Below are positions 9,436-18,414 of a stretch of 20,013 nucleotides of DNA, in pieces. The stretch's first letter is position 1. Each line of letters begins with the position of its first letter. Both the position numbers and the translations under genes were made by a program. The stretch is taken from assembly GCA_018398765.1 (NCBI GenBank), contig JAHBMJ010002342.1, forward strand, positions 1 through 20,013. The letters run 5' to 3'. The notes under the pieces are model-generated. The model searched no databases. It had not been told where the DNA came from and saw only the letters and a program-made list of their open reading frames with translations. The stretch comes from Chromera velia (taxonomy: Eukaryota; Sar; Chromeraceae).

Positions 9436-11839
9436 ACTGTTTGGCATCTTGCTTTGCTGGCTTCTGCCCGTAGACGTTGAGGTGGGCAGCCTTCGGTTTT
9501 GTTCAGAGGATATGCTGCGTGCGTGTAAGTCCCCTTACCAATACCAACGCGCACATATCTACGACTTCTCTCTGTCTGTCTGCAGTTCTTCAACAGACAG
9601 CGCTCGCGTTCGGGGATCCGTCCTTCACAGCGAGGATCGAGGTCGTCGAAGTCTTTTGCGGCAGGATCTTCTTCGCGTTCTGCTACCACAAATGGGAACG
9701 CTCGGCCCTGATTGCCTTCGTACAGCTGCTGCTGATGATTGCGGCGGCTTTTTTCAACCTGCCCTTCCACATCGCTCTCAACCGAACTTTCTCTCTTGTG
9801 TACATGATGGTCCCTGTCATCGCTTTCATCTACATGATGGAACAAGAGAGCAAAGAAAAGTCAGTCAGTCTATCAGTCAGCGATTTTAGATGTGTGTAGA
9901 GTTTTGTTCGTGCAATCGATTATTCGACGTTGTCCATGTCCGACATTTCGATCTTTCTTGGGTTGTTCACCTGTCGTTCTGCATGCCTCCGATTCTCTCT
10001 ATCCGTCTCTGTTTCTCTATCTCTTCGTCTCTGCTCCCATCTCTCAAAAACTGGTGGCTCATGTTTATGCTTGCAGATTGCGTCTGTATGTAAGCAGTCA
10101 CAAGCAAATGTCGACGCTTTCCCATGACATCGGTACTCCCGTCGTAGCGATGCGTCACGCTGTCGAACTCCTCGAGACGACACTCGATCAAGAACTGCTC
10201 ATGACGACATTGCAGAAAGGAGAAGAGTGGACTGAAGTTGAAATAGAAAAGGAAAAAGGGGAAGGGGCTCGGGAAGGGAAGGGGATTGAGAGCAAGAAAA
10301 TGTACACGATCAGGGCAGGACAGTTTGAGGACGCAACAGGACTCCAACATTCCGAATTGCCGGAGGCCGGAAAGTCAGTCAGGGAGTCTACAAGCACCAA
10401 CTTACTTTTTCAACCTGCTCTTTTGTCGATGTTTTTGTGCGCGCCGGTCCTGTAGCCATCTATGGTCACGACCTTTCCTTCCTTCTTTCTTTCGGATTCA
10501 TTTCTCGCCAACACCACCTTCTCTTGCTCCCTGGATTCTTCTCTGCAGAGCGCTACGGACTCTTTTGTGCTGCACAGATCTCATTTTACTCTCTCGCGAA
10601 AGAATTCTTGCCTTCGTGAAGTCGTGGACAGGAGGGCAACACAAACCAAAGATGGCCCCAGTCGACTTGAAGAATCTTCTGCATCGACTGCTTACCCTTC
10701 TGGAGTCATATGCACTGGTTCGTTCCTTCCTTTCGCCACTGTGTCTGTGTCGAGGGGACTGCATTCGCAGTGAACCAGACTTCTTGTGATCTACTCGATC
10801 CATTCAGCAATTCGTGAGCACACTCACTCACTCACTCACTCACTCACTCACTCAGACAGACAGAGACCATTGCACTCAATAAGTTTTGTCTGGCTCAATT
10901 TGGTGGCCCCATCCTCTCTCTTCTTCTCGTTCTATTTGGGCCCTCAAGTTTTGCTGGGCAGAACCTTTTTCCATTCACAGAGCATCGGATTCCCCCCAGA
11001 TATATATTCATAGACCTGTAGCGAAACTGGAATGAAAGTTCATCCTGCTCCCCTTCTTCCTCCCTGCTGCATTCATTTTGTAAAATACCTGATTTTACCG
11101 GTCCACAAACACAGAATCAAACAAATGCGCTGACCCGACCCAAAATGCAGGTTGTGGGGGCTGTTGCCAGGTTCGAGGCCAGAATTGATGCGAAGATTGG
11201 AAGCAAGTAGGTTTGTTAGGTTGTGTGCGTCTGTTCCCCTTTTTCCCCTTCTTCTCTTCTCCTTCTTCCCGAAAGAGTAGGACTTGCATATTTACAAGCC
11301 TGAAGGCCGCGCATCGCGAAAGCTCAGTAGGTGAATCAAACAAAACGGACTTTCAAAAGAGAAAATTTGACGGACCTCTTCAAGAAGGATCGAAAGATTC
11401 ACGGGGGAGGGGGACAATACAAGAGGAGAGACAGTGATATGGACTAAAAATAAGGACCTGTAAATGGAGAGGAGCGACAGATGGGGAGAAGGCAAAGCTC
11501 TCATAGAGACCAAACTGCGCAACCATGTACACACGCTTAAAGGCGAATGAGCATAGACAGCCGCATTCATAGACAAACCACAAACTCCCTTGAAGTGATG
11601 CGAGTGCACGTTGCATCTCTCTCTGTCTCTCTGTGCAGACTGATTTTATCCGATCCGAACTGGCTCTGGCACATGCTGCTGAATCTGGGCAGCAACGCTG
11701 TGAAGTATGCGGGTGGCCTTGTGGTGGTCGAGGTCTCTCATGAAGTTGGACCGGACGGTCGGGGAATGCTGCTCTTCTCGGTCAAGGTAAGTCTGTCTTT
11801 TTCTATCTCTCTCTGTCTTTTTCTATCTCTCTCTCTCTG

Positions 11840-11887
<48 letters not shown>

Positions 11888-11893
11888 TGTGTG

Positions 11894-11944
<51 letters not shown>

Positions 11945-13747
11945 GCAATTCTCTGTAGAATTCAGAAGGGCAGAGCGGACGTGGTTTTCCTCAAGCGGCA
12001 AGGAATTCGTGTCCATGCTTGCATTTTCGGCAACCCTGGACGTTTTTCCTGCATTCTTTCTCTGCAGTGTCTCTCTCATCCCCACAATTGTTTTTCTCTC
12101 CCAAGTGGGGGCATTTTTTTGTCAAGACTCATTACCAGAAGAGGCACAAATGCCTCTTGTCCGTGTCCTTTCTTTCCTGCTTTCTTTCTTTCTTTCTTTC
12201 TTTCTTTCTATGTTTCTGACCTCAGGATTGGGGTAAAGGGACGGGAGGTGTGACACTGCAACAATTGATGGATTCAACCGACGAGAGCAGAAAAGTGAAA
12301 GAGGAGGGAAGCAGCCCAGCAGGTCAAGGAGTGATAGGAGGGTCTGGCATCGGACTCTTCTCGGTTGTGGAGATGGCAGAAGGACTCCAGGGCTCTGCCG
12401 GTCTCGAGGTGAATCAGGAGAGAGGTCTGAACGGGAAGACGGGGGGGAGCAACTTCTGGTTCAAAATTCGGTGAGTCTGTCGTGTACTTTTGATGTTCAC
12501 GTGTGGTTGTGCGAGAAAATCGATGCAAATGCAAGCAGACAATTCGTTGACTTGTGTATTCGCTCATGCTGTTAGTTTCATCGCTTTTGTGGGTATTCTC
12601 CTTTTCCTCTGTTTCTGTCCGGTCAAGTTCATCCTTTTCTTTCTTTCCGCTGGATCTGGTCTGGTCAACAGTCCATCTGTTCCTGAAAACAGAAGCAGAA
12701 GCCGAAGTGGACCGTGTGTGTCTGTCTCATCTTCTCTGCCTGCCCTGTGCATGCAGATACCTCCGACTAAGTTCCAAACCCAAAACTCTGCACAAAGAGA
12801 GAAAGCTCTCTGGTGTTGCGCCCTCTCTCGCGTCATCTCACGGGACTCAGCAGAGCAGCAAGGCTCAGATGCTGATGATGTCCCCTTCAGTGTCGGGAGC
12901 AGGGATGGGTCGTCGGCTTTCGTTCCTTCAGGGAAGCGCCTCCACTGAGTGGCCTCCCACGGCCATCAAGAGAGTTTTGATAGTTGAAGACGATCCTCTG
13001 GTCAGAGAGATCTCAAGAGTCATGCTCACAAAGAACAGCGTCACAGTGGAAGATCCCAAAACAGCCCTCGAGGCCTTCCGACTCCTCAAACTTTCCGAAA
13101 TCAACAGAGCCTACGGACGAAGACGAAAATCATCCCTTGCTTCCTCCACAGAAAGCTTGCCCAACACATTCGCACAAGGCCTGAACTCAGCCTCAGCTTC
13201 AAGTGCGAATCTGACAGAGACCGAAAGGATTCCGCCATTCGACGCCGTCCTTGTCGACATCTACTGGTCCCCTTCCTTTGCAGCAGCAAGCATCTCAAGC
13301 GGTTTGGAGTTCTGTAAGGCATTCAAGCAGTGGCAGGCTTCTAGGAGATTGAGTGGTGGCCCCGCTCTCGTGGCTGTCAGCTCTGAGAGTCGCGACTCGA
13401 TCCAATCTGCATGCAGCCTCCACGGCTTCGAAGCCTTCGTTCCCAAACCGTGCAAATTCTCCGAACTCCGATCTGAAATCCAAAAAGGAAGACTGAGCCC
13501 TCCGGAGCCTTTCGGTCCTACCGGCCCACCGCTGCAGCCCAGGGAGAAGGATAAGGCCACAGACTCGTCACCCTCGGTGAGCCCCCCCCGATCCCCCCAG
13601 AGGCCCGGGATCGGTTCACTGAGTCCGAAAAGAAGAGGACTGAAGACATCGGACATGATGACCATCCTGGAGTCCCCAAACACCGAACCGAAGACGACAA
13701 TGAATGTCGCAAGAGAGAGGGTCCTGCGACGGTTTTTTGATGGATAG
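8480..13747 (+). CDS. Membrane-anchored hybrid histidine kinase with receiver domain (10 exons)
   Basis: Ten exons join in frame: 8480-8621, 8740-9051, 9474-9524, 9586-9859, 10077-10373, 10549-10717, 11151-11206, 11639-11786, 12226-12470 and 12757-13747, giving 894 residues and TAG. An in-frame TAG 24 nt upstream supports the ATGATG start. Such proteins autophosphorylate a histidine with ATP and pass the phosphate to an aspartate. Domains: acidic N-tail (1-47); about five hydrophobic segments (about 94-110, 119-136, 186-202, 209-229, 237-253); H box with H276 in LSHDIGTP; a charged low-complexity insert (about 310-345); N box LLNLGSNAVKYA with N453; G1 box DWGKG from D484; G2 box GGSGIGL (521-527); receiver domain (about 635-810) with acidic pair D643/D644, phosphoacceptor D732, S773 and K795 all present; and a Pro/Ser-rich tail with SP motifs. 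The receiver carries an inserted Ser-rich loop (about 684-725). All key residues are present, so it should be active. The input signal is unknown. Confidence 0.92.
9052..9473. repeat. Intron 2 of the kinase gene: (TG)n, GC hairpin and (TC)n
   Basis: The 422-bp intron holds a TG/TGCATG-rich microsatellite (about 9105-9192), a perfect hairpin with 10-bp arms GCGCGCGCTA (9200-9209) and TAGCGCGCGC (9218-9227) around an 8-nt GA loop, and a (TC)n tract at 9401-9431. Reading frames across it on the minus strand are simple Thr-His or Arg-Glu repeats and are not genes. Confidence 0.85.
10821..10854. repeat. (CACT)n microsatellite in kinase intron 6
   Basis: About eight CACT units lie inside the 433-bp intron 10718-11150, followed by GACAGACAG. 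It is non-coding. Confidence 0.9.
11793..11944. repeat. Compound (TC)n-(TG)n-(TC)n microsatellite in kinase intron 8
   Basis: Long TC and TG dinucleotide runs begin directly after the donor at 11787 and end in a poly(T) stretch; a (TTTC)n run follows at 12181-12208 close to the acceptor at 12225. The whole intron is strongly pyrimidine-biased on the coding strand. Confidence 0.9.
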
Positions 13748-14067
13748 CCTATGAGGAGGGGGAAATGAAGAGAGAGTTTTTTACTAAGGGAAGTTTATGA
13801 GCTCGCCCGTGTTTCATTCATACACCAGAAGCAGGGAGAGAAGGATAAAAGGCGAGGAGAAAGCGAAGCGAAGAGAATAGATGGTCGGAAGTGAAAGAAA
13901 TAAAAAACCATAGTGTTCCGCCCTGACTCTGAGAGAGAGGGGTGGATCGGGTGTGATTTTCAGAGAGCTTAGGGAGATGCTTAAGGACCGGACTGATCAA
14001 GGTTGAAGGAAGTGAAGAAGTGAACGTGGTGGGAAAAGAGTTCTCGAAGCGGATTTATTAATGTCTC

Positions 14068-14119
14068 TACCGTGCGTGAGAGACAGCCTGATTCATTTAC
14101 CGAGCGTGAGAGACAGCCT
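14068..14119. repeat. Two-copy 22-bp direct repeat, 30-bp period
   Basis: The sequence TACCGTGCGTGAGAGACAGC plus CT (14068-14089) recurs at 14098-14119 with one change (CGTGCG to CGAGCG). Confidence 0.85.
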
Positions 14120-15134
14120 AAGAACCAAGAAATTCGAGTGAAAGGTGTGAAGAAGGGGGGAAAGGAGCTTGCTTTGGTTGAAAAGCAGGAGCGAGAATGG
14201 GTAAGCTCACAAAATCCTGAGAGCACAAGTCAGAAGTAAGTTTCTCTCTCTCGCTCTGTATAGCTTTTCCATCGATCGGTCAAGGTTCGACAGAATTGTG
14301 ACCCTTCGTTGTTCCTTCCTTCCACTACTTAGACCAATCAAGCGGCTTTGGGTTGCGCAACCATGACTTGTTCCAATCAAAATTAATTCGATGCGTTCGG
14401 ACAGAGGCATGTCTTCTGTGCACTGACTGAAAGGACCAATGGGGAGAGGGATGGCATGGCGGGGTAAGGGGACAGATAAGCTGTCAGTAGGCTGTTGCAT
14501 TGTTTGATTGTTCCGCTATGCAATGGTTCTGTTGTTCAGTTGTTCCATCACTTCACTGATGAAAGTTGTTCTCGGATTCTTGTTTGTACGGACATTGGCG
14601 AATTTGTGCATGCAGCCACTCGGCTGTCTTGTGTGTTTCTTTCTACATACGCTCAGTCCCATTCATTCTCCTCCGCCCCTTTTCTCGATCCTTCCATGCC
14701 CAAAGAAAATTCGTGCACGTATCTACACTGTAGGGCGGTCTTCCTCGGGCCCCAATATCATCATTTATTCACCAGCCCACCAATGCACCCAAGGACACAA
14801 ATGCATGCTGTAGAATGCGATCCAATTAAATTGAGAACGAGGGGGGAAAGAAAACGGATCACCCCAGTCGGTGTGTCTGTCTGTGCATGCACAGGGCTCA
14901 CCGGCGGATCCACCCCGTGTTCGTCAGGGGAAGGAGAAATCAACCGCAACGGCTGTGTGTAAAGGGCATGCGAAAACCCCAGCTGAGACGATGAAAATTT
15001 GTGATTCGTCTTGTCGGACCCCCTGTCTGCCTCCGCCTCCCTCCGTGTGTGTTTGGGCACACCCCTGTAGGTGTGCTTCTCTGTCTTTCTTATCTTTGCC
15101 CCGCTTCTGTTTTTCGTGTTTGTCTGTTCGTGCG

Positions 15135-15177
15135 TTTCTTTCTTTCTGTCGGTCGGTCGGTTTGTTTGTTTGTCTGT

Positions 15178-15211
<34 letters not shown>
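15135..15211. repeat. Compound (TTTC)n-(GGTC)n-(TTTG)n-(TC)n microsatellite
   Basis: A run of short tetranucleotide arrays passes into about 14 TC units. The open frames over it are Leu-Ser or Arg-Glu low-complexity shadows. Confidence 0.9.
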
Positions 15212-15215
<4 letters not shown>

Positions 15216-16167
15216 GCGTGCGTGTAATCCACTCCTCTGCGAGCTTTCCCGTCCTGGGAGGGGCAGGTATGATTTTGCTGTGAAAAGGAGAGGGGATGTC
15301 GGTCTTTCTTTTTGCTTCCTGTCTGTGTATTAATAAAATAGGTTTCATCCATTAATTGTGGCCTCTCAATCGCACAGACCGACTGTATTGATTCCACGCC
15401 CTTTCTGGATAGATGCGTGCACGTGCATCGACCTATGCAGTCCAGCACAATTGATCGCCTGTGAACTGCATGATATGCATCCACCTCCACCAGTGAGGTC
15501 CTTTGTCTCACCACGTACTCTCACATGCATCTGTCTGTCTCCGGTCATGCGACCTCTTACGTCAGCAGAAGTCCCCGCCTGGCATGTTGAATTTTGGATT
15601 CATTCTCGTCCGGGCACGATCATCAAATGTCATGGGTACTCCTGTGCAGGATCGTGAGTCGCTGGGCTCCCAAATTAAAAATCATCTAAGTCAGGACATG
15701 TTTTGAAACCTAGTATTGATCTAGAGTATTGACATAAAGTCTGCTGCATGCAGTTCACTGCTGTCAGAAGGTCTTTTCGATCCGTCTGGGGATTTTCAGT
15801 TAAGAACAAAGAGGAAATCTAGCAGGAAATTCAATGAAAAAAGTTTTTGACTGGCGTCGTATTCAAATAAGTATTTATCTGAAGCTTTTAAACATTATTT
15901 CAAGTATAAAGAGCCTAGATTAGATGAAAAAAAAATCTAAGAAATGTTTATGGTGAAGTTTACGCAATTCAATGTACTAAATTTAATGCTAAATTGTATT
16001 TTAAAGTTGTACACAGATTTTTTAACAAAGGCCAATATTAAAGGGCACTCTTTTTAAGTGGTTATGTCACACTATATTCAATCATATAGTTGTGATCTAG
16101 GTTGTGATTCGTGCAACTAAAATGATTAAAAAGAGAATATTTTTGAATTTAGTTACAAGAAATAGTC

Positions 16168-16407
16168 CTAGGCGCCGGCTAGAAAAAAAAAAAAAAGAAA
16201 AAAAAAAGCGATTTGAGGAGATCTTTTTTTTTTTCTTTTTTTTTTACTTTTCAACCCTGAACAACACTTAGCAACAGTTGCGCAATACACAAACAACACT
16301 TGTACAACACTTGAACAATAGTTGTTTGACTGATACAGAAAAAAAAAAAAGAAAAAAAGTAAAGGGTTTTGGGGGACCTTTTTTTTTTTTCTCTAGCCGG
16401 CGCCTAG
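16168..16407 (+). mobile_element. MITE copy 1 (240 bp) with 8-bp target duplication
   Basis: The ends are perfect 15-bp terminal inverted repeats: CTAGGCGCCGGCTAG at 16168-16182 and its reverse complement at 16393-16407, followed inward by A-rich and T-rich tracts. The flanking direct repeat AAATAGTC (16160-16167 and 16408-16415) is a perfect 8-bp target-site duplication. The interior has poly(A/T) blocks and a region of repeated CAACACTT-like units, with no coding capacity. An 8-bp duplication fits hAT-type or related transposases acting in trans; the superfamily is inferred only. Confidence 0.93.
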
Positions 16408-16543
16408 AAATAGTCCCTAATCATATTTTATTTTTTTGCTTTACTAGTTATTTTATTGAATACATTTTTTTTTGAATACCAAGATTAACTTAATTTGGTA
16501 AACCCATACAGCCTAGCATACAGCCAATTATATGATTGTGATT

Positions 16544-16802
16544 CTAGGCGTCGGCTAAAGAAAAAAAAAAAAGATCCCCCCAAACCCTTTACTTTTTTTT
16601 TCTTCTTTTTTTCTTTTTCGGTCAAACAACTGTTATACGTGCAACTGTTACACAGGTGTTGGTCATGGCAGTGTGTTGCACAACTGTTGTTAGGTGTTGT
16701 TGAGGGTAAAAAAGTAAAAAAGAAAGAAAAAAAAAAATCTCTTCTGATCGCTTATTTTTTTTCTTTTTTCTTTTCTTTAGCCTAGTCTAAGCCGACGCCT
16801 AG
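16544..16802 (-). mobile_element. MITE copy 2 (259 bp), same family, opposite orientation
   Basis: The terminal repeats share the 13-bp end CTAGGCGTCGGCT (16544-16556) and its reverse complement at 16790-16802; the right end has an extra stretch of about 11 bp after the terminal core. Perfect 8-bp target duplications TTGTGATT lie at 16536-16543 and 16803-16810. The interior matches copy 1 when reverse-complemented (CAAACCCTTTACTTT near one end, GTTGTTgAGGGT near the other), with many substitutions. No transposase is encoded. Confidence 0.92.
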
Positions 16803-16815
16803 TTGTGATTGCAAA

Positions 16816-17127
16816 TGTGAAAAATATTTTTATTACGTAAACAGTTTTTTGAGACTTACAACATGTTTCTGATAATATTCGTGAAGTCTATGCAAATTTT
16901 CAAGTTCGTACGTGCCACCGATTATGTTTGCAAAAAAAAATGAAATTTTAAAATCGGGATTCAATTTTTTGGGTTTCCAGGGCCGCCCGGCTTTGAATTT
17001 TCATATTTTTTGCAAACATAATCGGTGGTGCGTACAAACTTGAAAATTTGTACAGACTTCTCAAATATTGTCAGAAAAATGTTGTAAGTCCCAAAAGACT
17101 GTTTGCGCGATAAAAATATTTGTCACA
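16816..17127. mobile_element. Foldback-type palindromic element (about 312 bp)
   Basis: Two arms of about 135 bp (16816 to about 16955, and about 16992 to 17127) are imperfect inverted copies of each other, starting TGTGA and ending TCACA. Matching blocks include AAATATTTTTAT, AAACAGT, GACTTACAACAT and CACCGATTATGTTTGCAAA. The short centre includes a GC-rich GGGCCGCCCGG-like core. It begins 13 bp after MITE copy 2. It resembles a long-terminal-repeat-arm MITE or foldback element. No clear target duplication was found, so its boundaries are approximate. Confidence 0.75.
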
Positions 17128-17144
17128 CGGGTCTGGGCAAACTT

Positions 17145-17876
17145 ATGGATGCCTGCGATTATGATATAGACAAGGTCGACAGAGCACTGAAGAGGGCAGT
17201 CAGATTCGAGGGTCACTATGAAGAGGCAAGGAAAGAGAAAGAAGGGGAGATTCCTGAGAGTGAGCACAGAGAAGAACAGAGAGAAGGAACACAGGCAGCG
17301 GCAGCAGCAGCAGCCACCAACAGCCGAAGCCTGAGGAGACGGAGGGACAGGGACCTAGAGCACAGAGTCAGGTCTCCATCCTTAGGTCGACCTGATGATC
17401 GAAAAGTTGTCATTCAGGTTGATCAAGAGGCAGGCGACGAGACGCCCTCGAAGAGACAAAGAACAGGAGACAAAGAAGAGAAGCAGGAAAAGAGAGGACG
17501 AGGCAGACCACCTGGATCCAAGAACAAGACGAAGGAAGACCAGAGAGCAGAAGCAGCTGAGAGACTGACTGACCTGCTGAGACCTAGCACCTCCGTTAGG
17601 TTGGTGTACGGATTCAAAGAGCTTTTCAGCAGGCTCTCTGACAACACAGGCAGTGAGAAGCGAAAGCTCAATACGTTCACCGACGCTCTGCTTACCAAGA
17701 TGATTGCATGGGCAGAGCAAGAGGGGCTCAGCACAGACGACGATGAGATGAACGGAAGGCTGATTGACTTGCTGAAGCGAGAAGGGATGAAGACGACCAC
17801 CATTCCGATGGTGATCTCCAAGAAAGAGCTCCTTCAGATGGTTGTGTTCATCATTTCGTTTCCCCACAGTGAATGA
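17145..17876 (+). CDS. AT-hook protein, possibly transposon-derived, unknown function
   Basis: This ATG-to-TGA frame encodes 243 residues; it stays open upstream to 17103 but without an earlier ATG, and that upstream part overlaps the foldback element. Residues about 20-90 are highly charged (Glu/Arg/Lys) with an alanine run. Near residue 120 lies a basic segment KRQR and then KRGRGRPPGSKNKTK, a textbook AT-hook whose GRP core inserts into the minor groove of AT-rich DNA. The C-terminal part (about 140-235) is predicted helical with no family I recognise. The product is probably a nuclear DNA-binding protein. Its purine-rich coding strand resembles the Gag-like frame downstream, so it could belong to the same retroelement or be a 5'-truncated host gene. 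Further exons cannot be excluded. Confidence 0.55.
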   Translation: MDACDYDIDKVDRALKRAVRFEGHYEEARKEKEGEIPESEHREEQREGTQAAAAAAATNSRSLRRRRDRDLEHRVRSPSLGRPDDRKVVIQVDQEAGDETPSKRQRTGDKEEKQEKRGRGRPPGSKNKTKEDQRAEAAERLTDLLRPSTSVRLVYGFKELFSRLSDNTGSEKRKLNTFTDALLTKMIAWAEQEGLSTDDDEMNGRLIDLLKREGMKTTTIPMVISKKELLQMVVFIISFPHSE

Positions 17877-18414
17877 GTTGATCAGAAAGACTGAGAACTA
17901 GACTGAGAATCTGAAACTCCTCCCTTACACTCTTGACATAGTATCGGACTTTTCTATCATGCAGAGAAAGGGGGCACAGAAAGCTGCAATACAAAAATAA
18001 TTGATGTAAATTGACTGACCTGACTGCATGCACGAGTCCTCTGATTGCATGCACGAGTCGATTTAGCAGCGACGCACGCACCACGTACCGCCGTCTCGTT
18101 TTGTGCGAAGTTCGGCCTTGGCAGTTCGAATTCTTAGGTATCCCGCCGCCTCAATCGATCCAAAGGTCTGAAGCGCGCATTCCGAGCGCTAAACGCAGAA
18201 TTAAATGCATGCAGGCATACGAGACAAATAATTGCAGGTGCAGAGAAATCGATCCAGAAACAGCAGATAGACAGATTCAAATGGCAGAATAGCAAACGTT
18301 CTAGATGACAGTCCTTCCGTATGACAGTGAAAGACCTCCGGATGAGTGCATTATGACTAGTAGATAGCCAGACTTTTTAGTGGGCTCCCAGGCGCGGGCT
18401 TGCGAACCGGCGGA
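17877..18414. other. Spacer between the AT-hook ORF and the Gag-like frame
   Basis: There is no gene. It contains a 19-bp tandem repeat (18020-18038 and 18041-18059, one mismatch) built on TGCATGCACGAGTC, another GCATGC near 18206, and just before the Gag start a stretch beginning TGG (18381) that sits where a retroelement primer-binding site would be. It does not match a tRNA 3' end that I recognise. If this is the leader of a retroelement, a long terminal repeat should lie within or upstream, but its partner would be outside the window. Confidence 0.4.
18020..18059. repeat. Tandem duplication of a GCATGC-containing 19-mer
   Basis: The unit CTGACTGCATGCACGAGTC is followed by CTGATTGCATGCACGAGTC, period 21 bp, one mismatch. 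Each carries a GCATGC core. Confidence 0.9.

Larger units (their letters stand above)
13748..15655. other. Gene-free stretch 3' of the histidine kinase
   Basis: No supported gene is present. An AATAAA-like signal lies near 13895. There is an imperfect two-copy repeat at 14068-14119, GCATGC cores near 14609, 14802 and 14884, and a compound tetranucleotide plus (TC)n microsatellite at about 15135-15211. Open frames such as 14508-14813 are hydrophobic or low in complexity and have no recognisable domain. Confidence 0.45.
15660..17127. other. AT-rich island 2 carrying nested transposable elements
   Basis: Composition drops abruptly near 15660-15700 and recovers just after 17127. Within the island lie two MITEs (16168-16407, 16544-16802) and a foldback element (16816-17127). 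The older host sequence (about 15700-16160) shows decayed protein-like stretches: a 24-codon open run at 15869-15940 and, one frame over, a 30-codon run at 15949-16038. They are too short to assign. The arrangement suggests an old AT-rich insertion, later used as a landing site for small transposons. Confidence 0.6.

Noticed and set aside
8891-9447. Thr-His and Arg-Glu repeat proteins on the minus strand
   Set aside because: They are translations of TG and TC microsatellites inside a kinase intron.
14761-15514. Long minus-strand ORFs of 195-196 residues
   Set aside because: Rich in translated microsatellite (Arg-Glu, Thr-Asp-Arg-Gln) and without domains; probably open by simple-repeat bias.
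15869-16041. Protein-like decayed frames in the AT-rich island, one with YGEVYAIQC resembling the start of GIY-YIG nucleases
   Set aside because: The YIG half, catalytic Arg and Glu are not present, the run is only 30 codons and needs a frame change; the resemblance is too weak to name.
17216-17867. Minus-strand ORFs opposite the AT-hook frame
   Set aside because: Composition is the mirror of a purine-rich coding strand; the plus-strand frame contains a genuine motif.
18381-18400. TGG-initiated stretch as a retroelement primer-binding site
   Set aside because: Its complement does not give a plausible tRNA acceptor stem and T-arm, and no long terminal repeat end could be placed before it.
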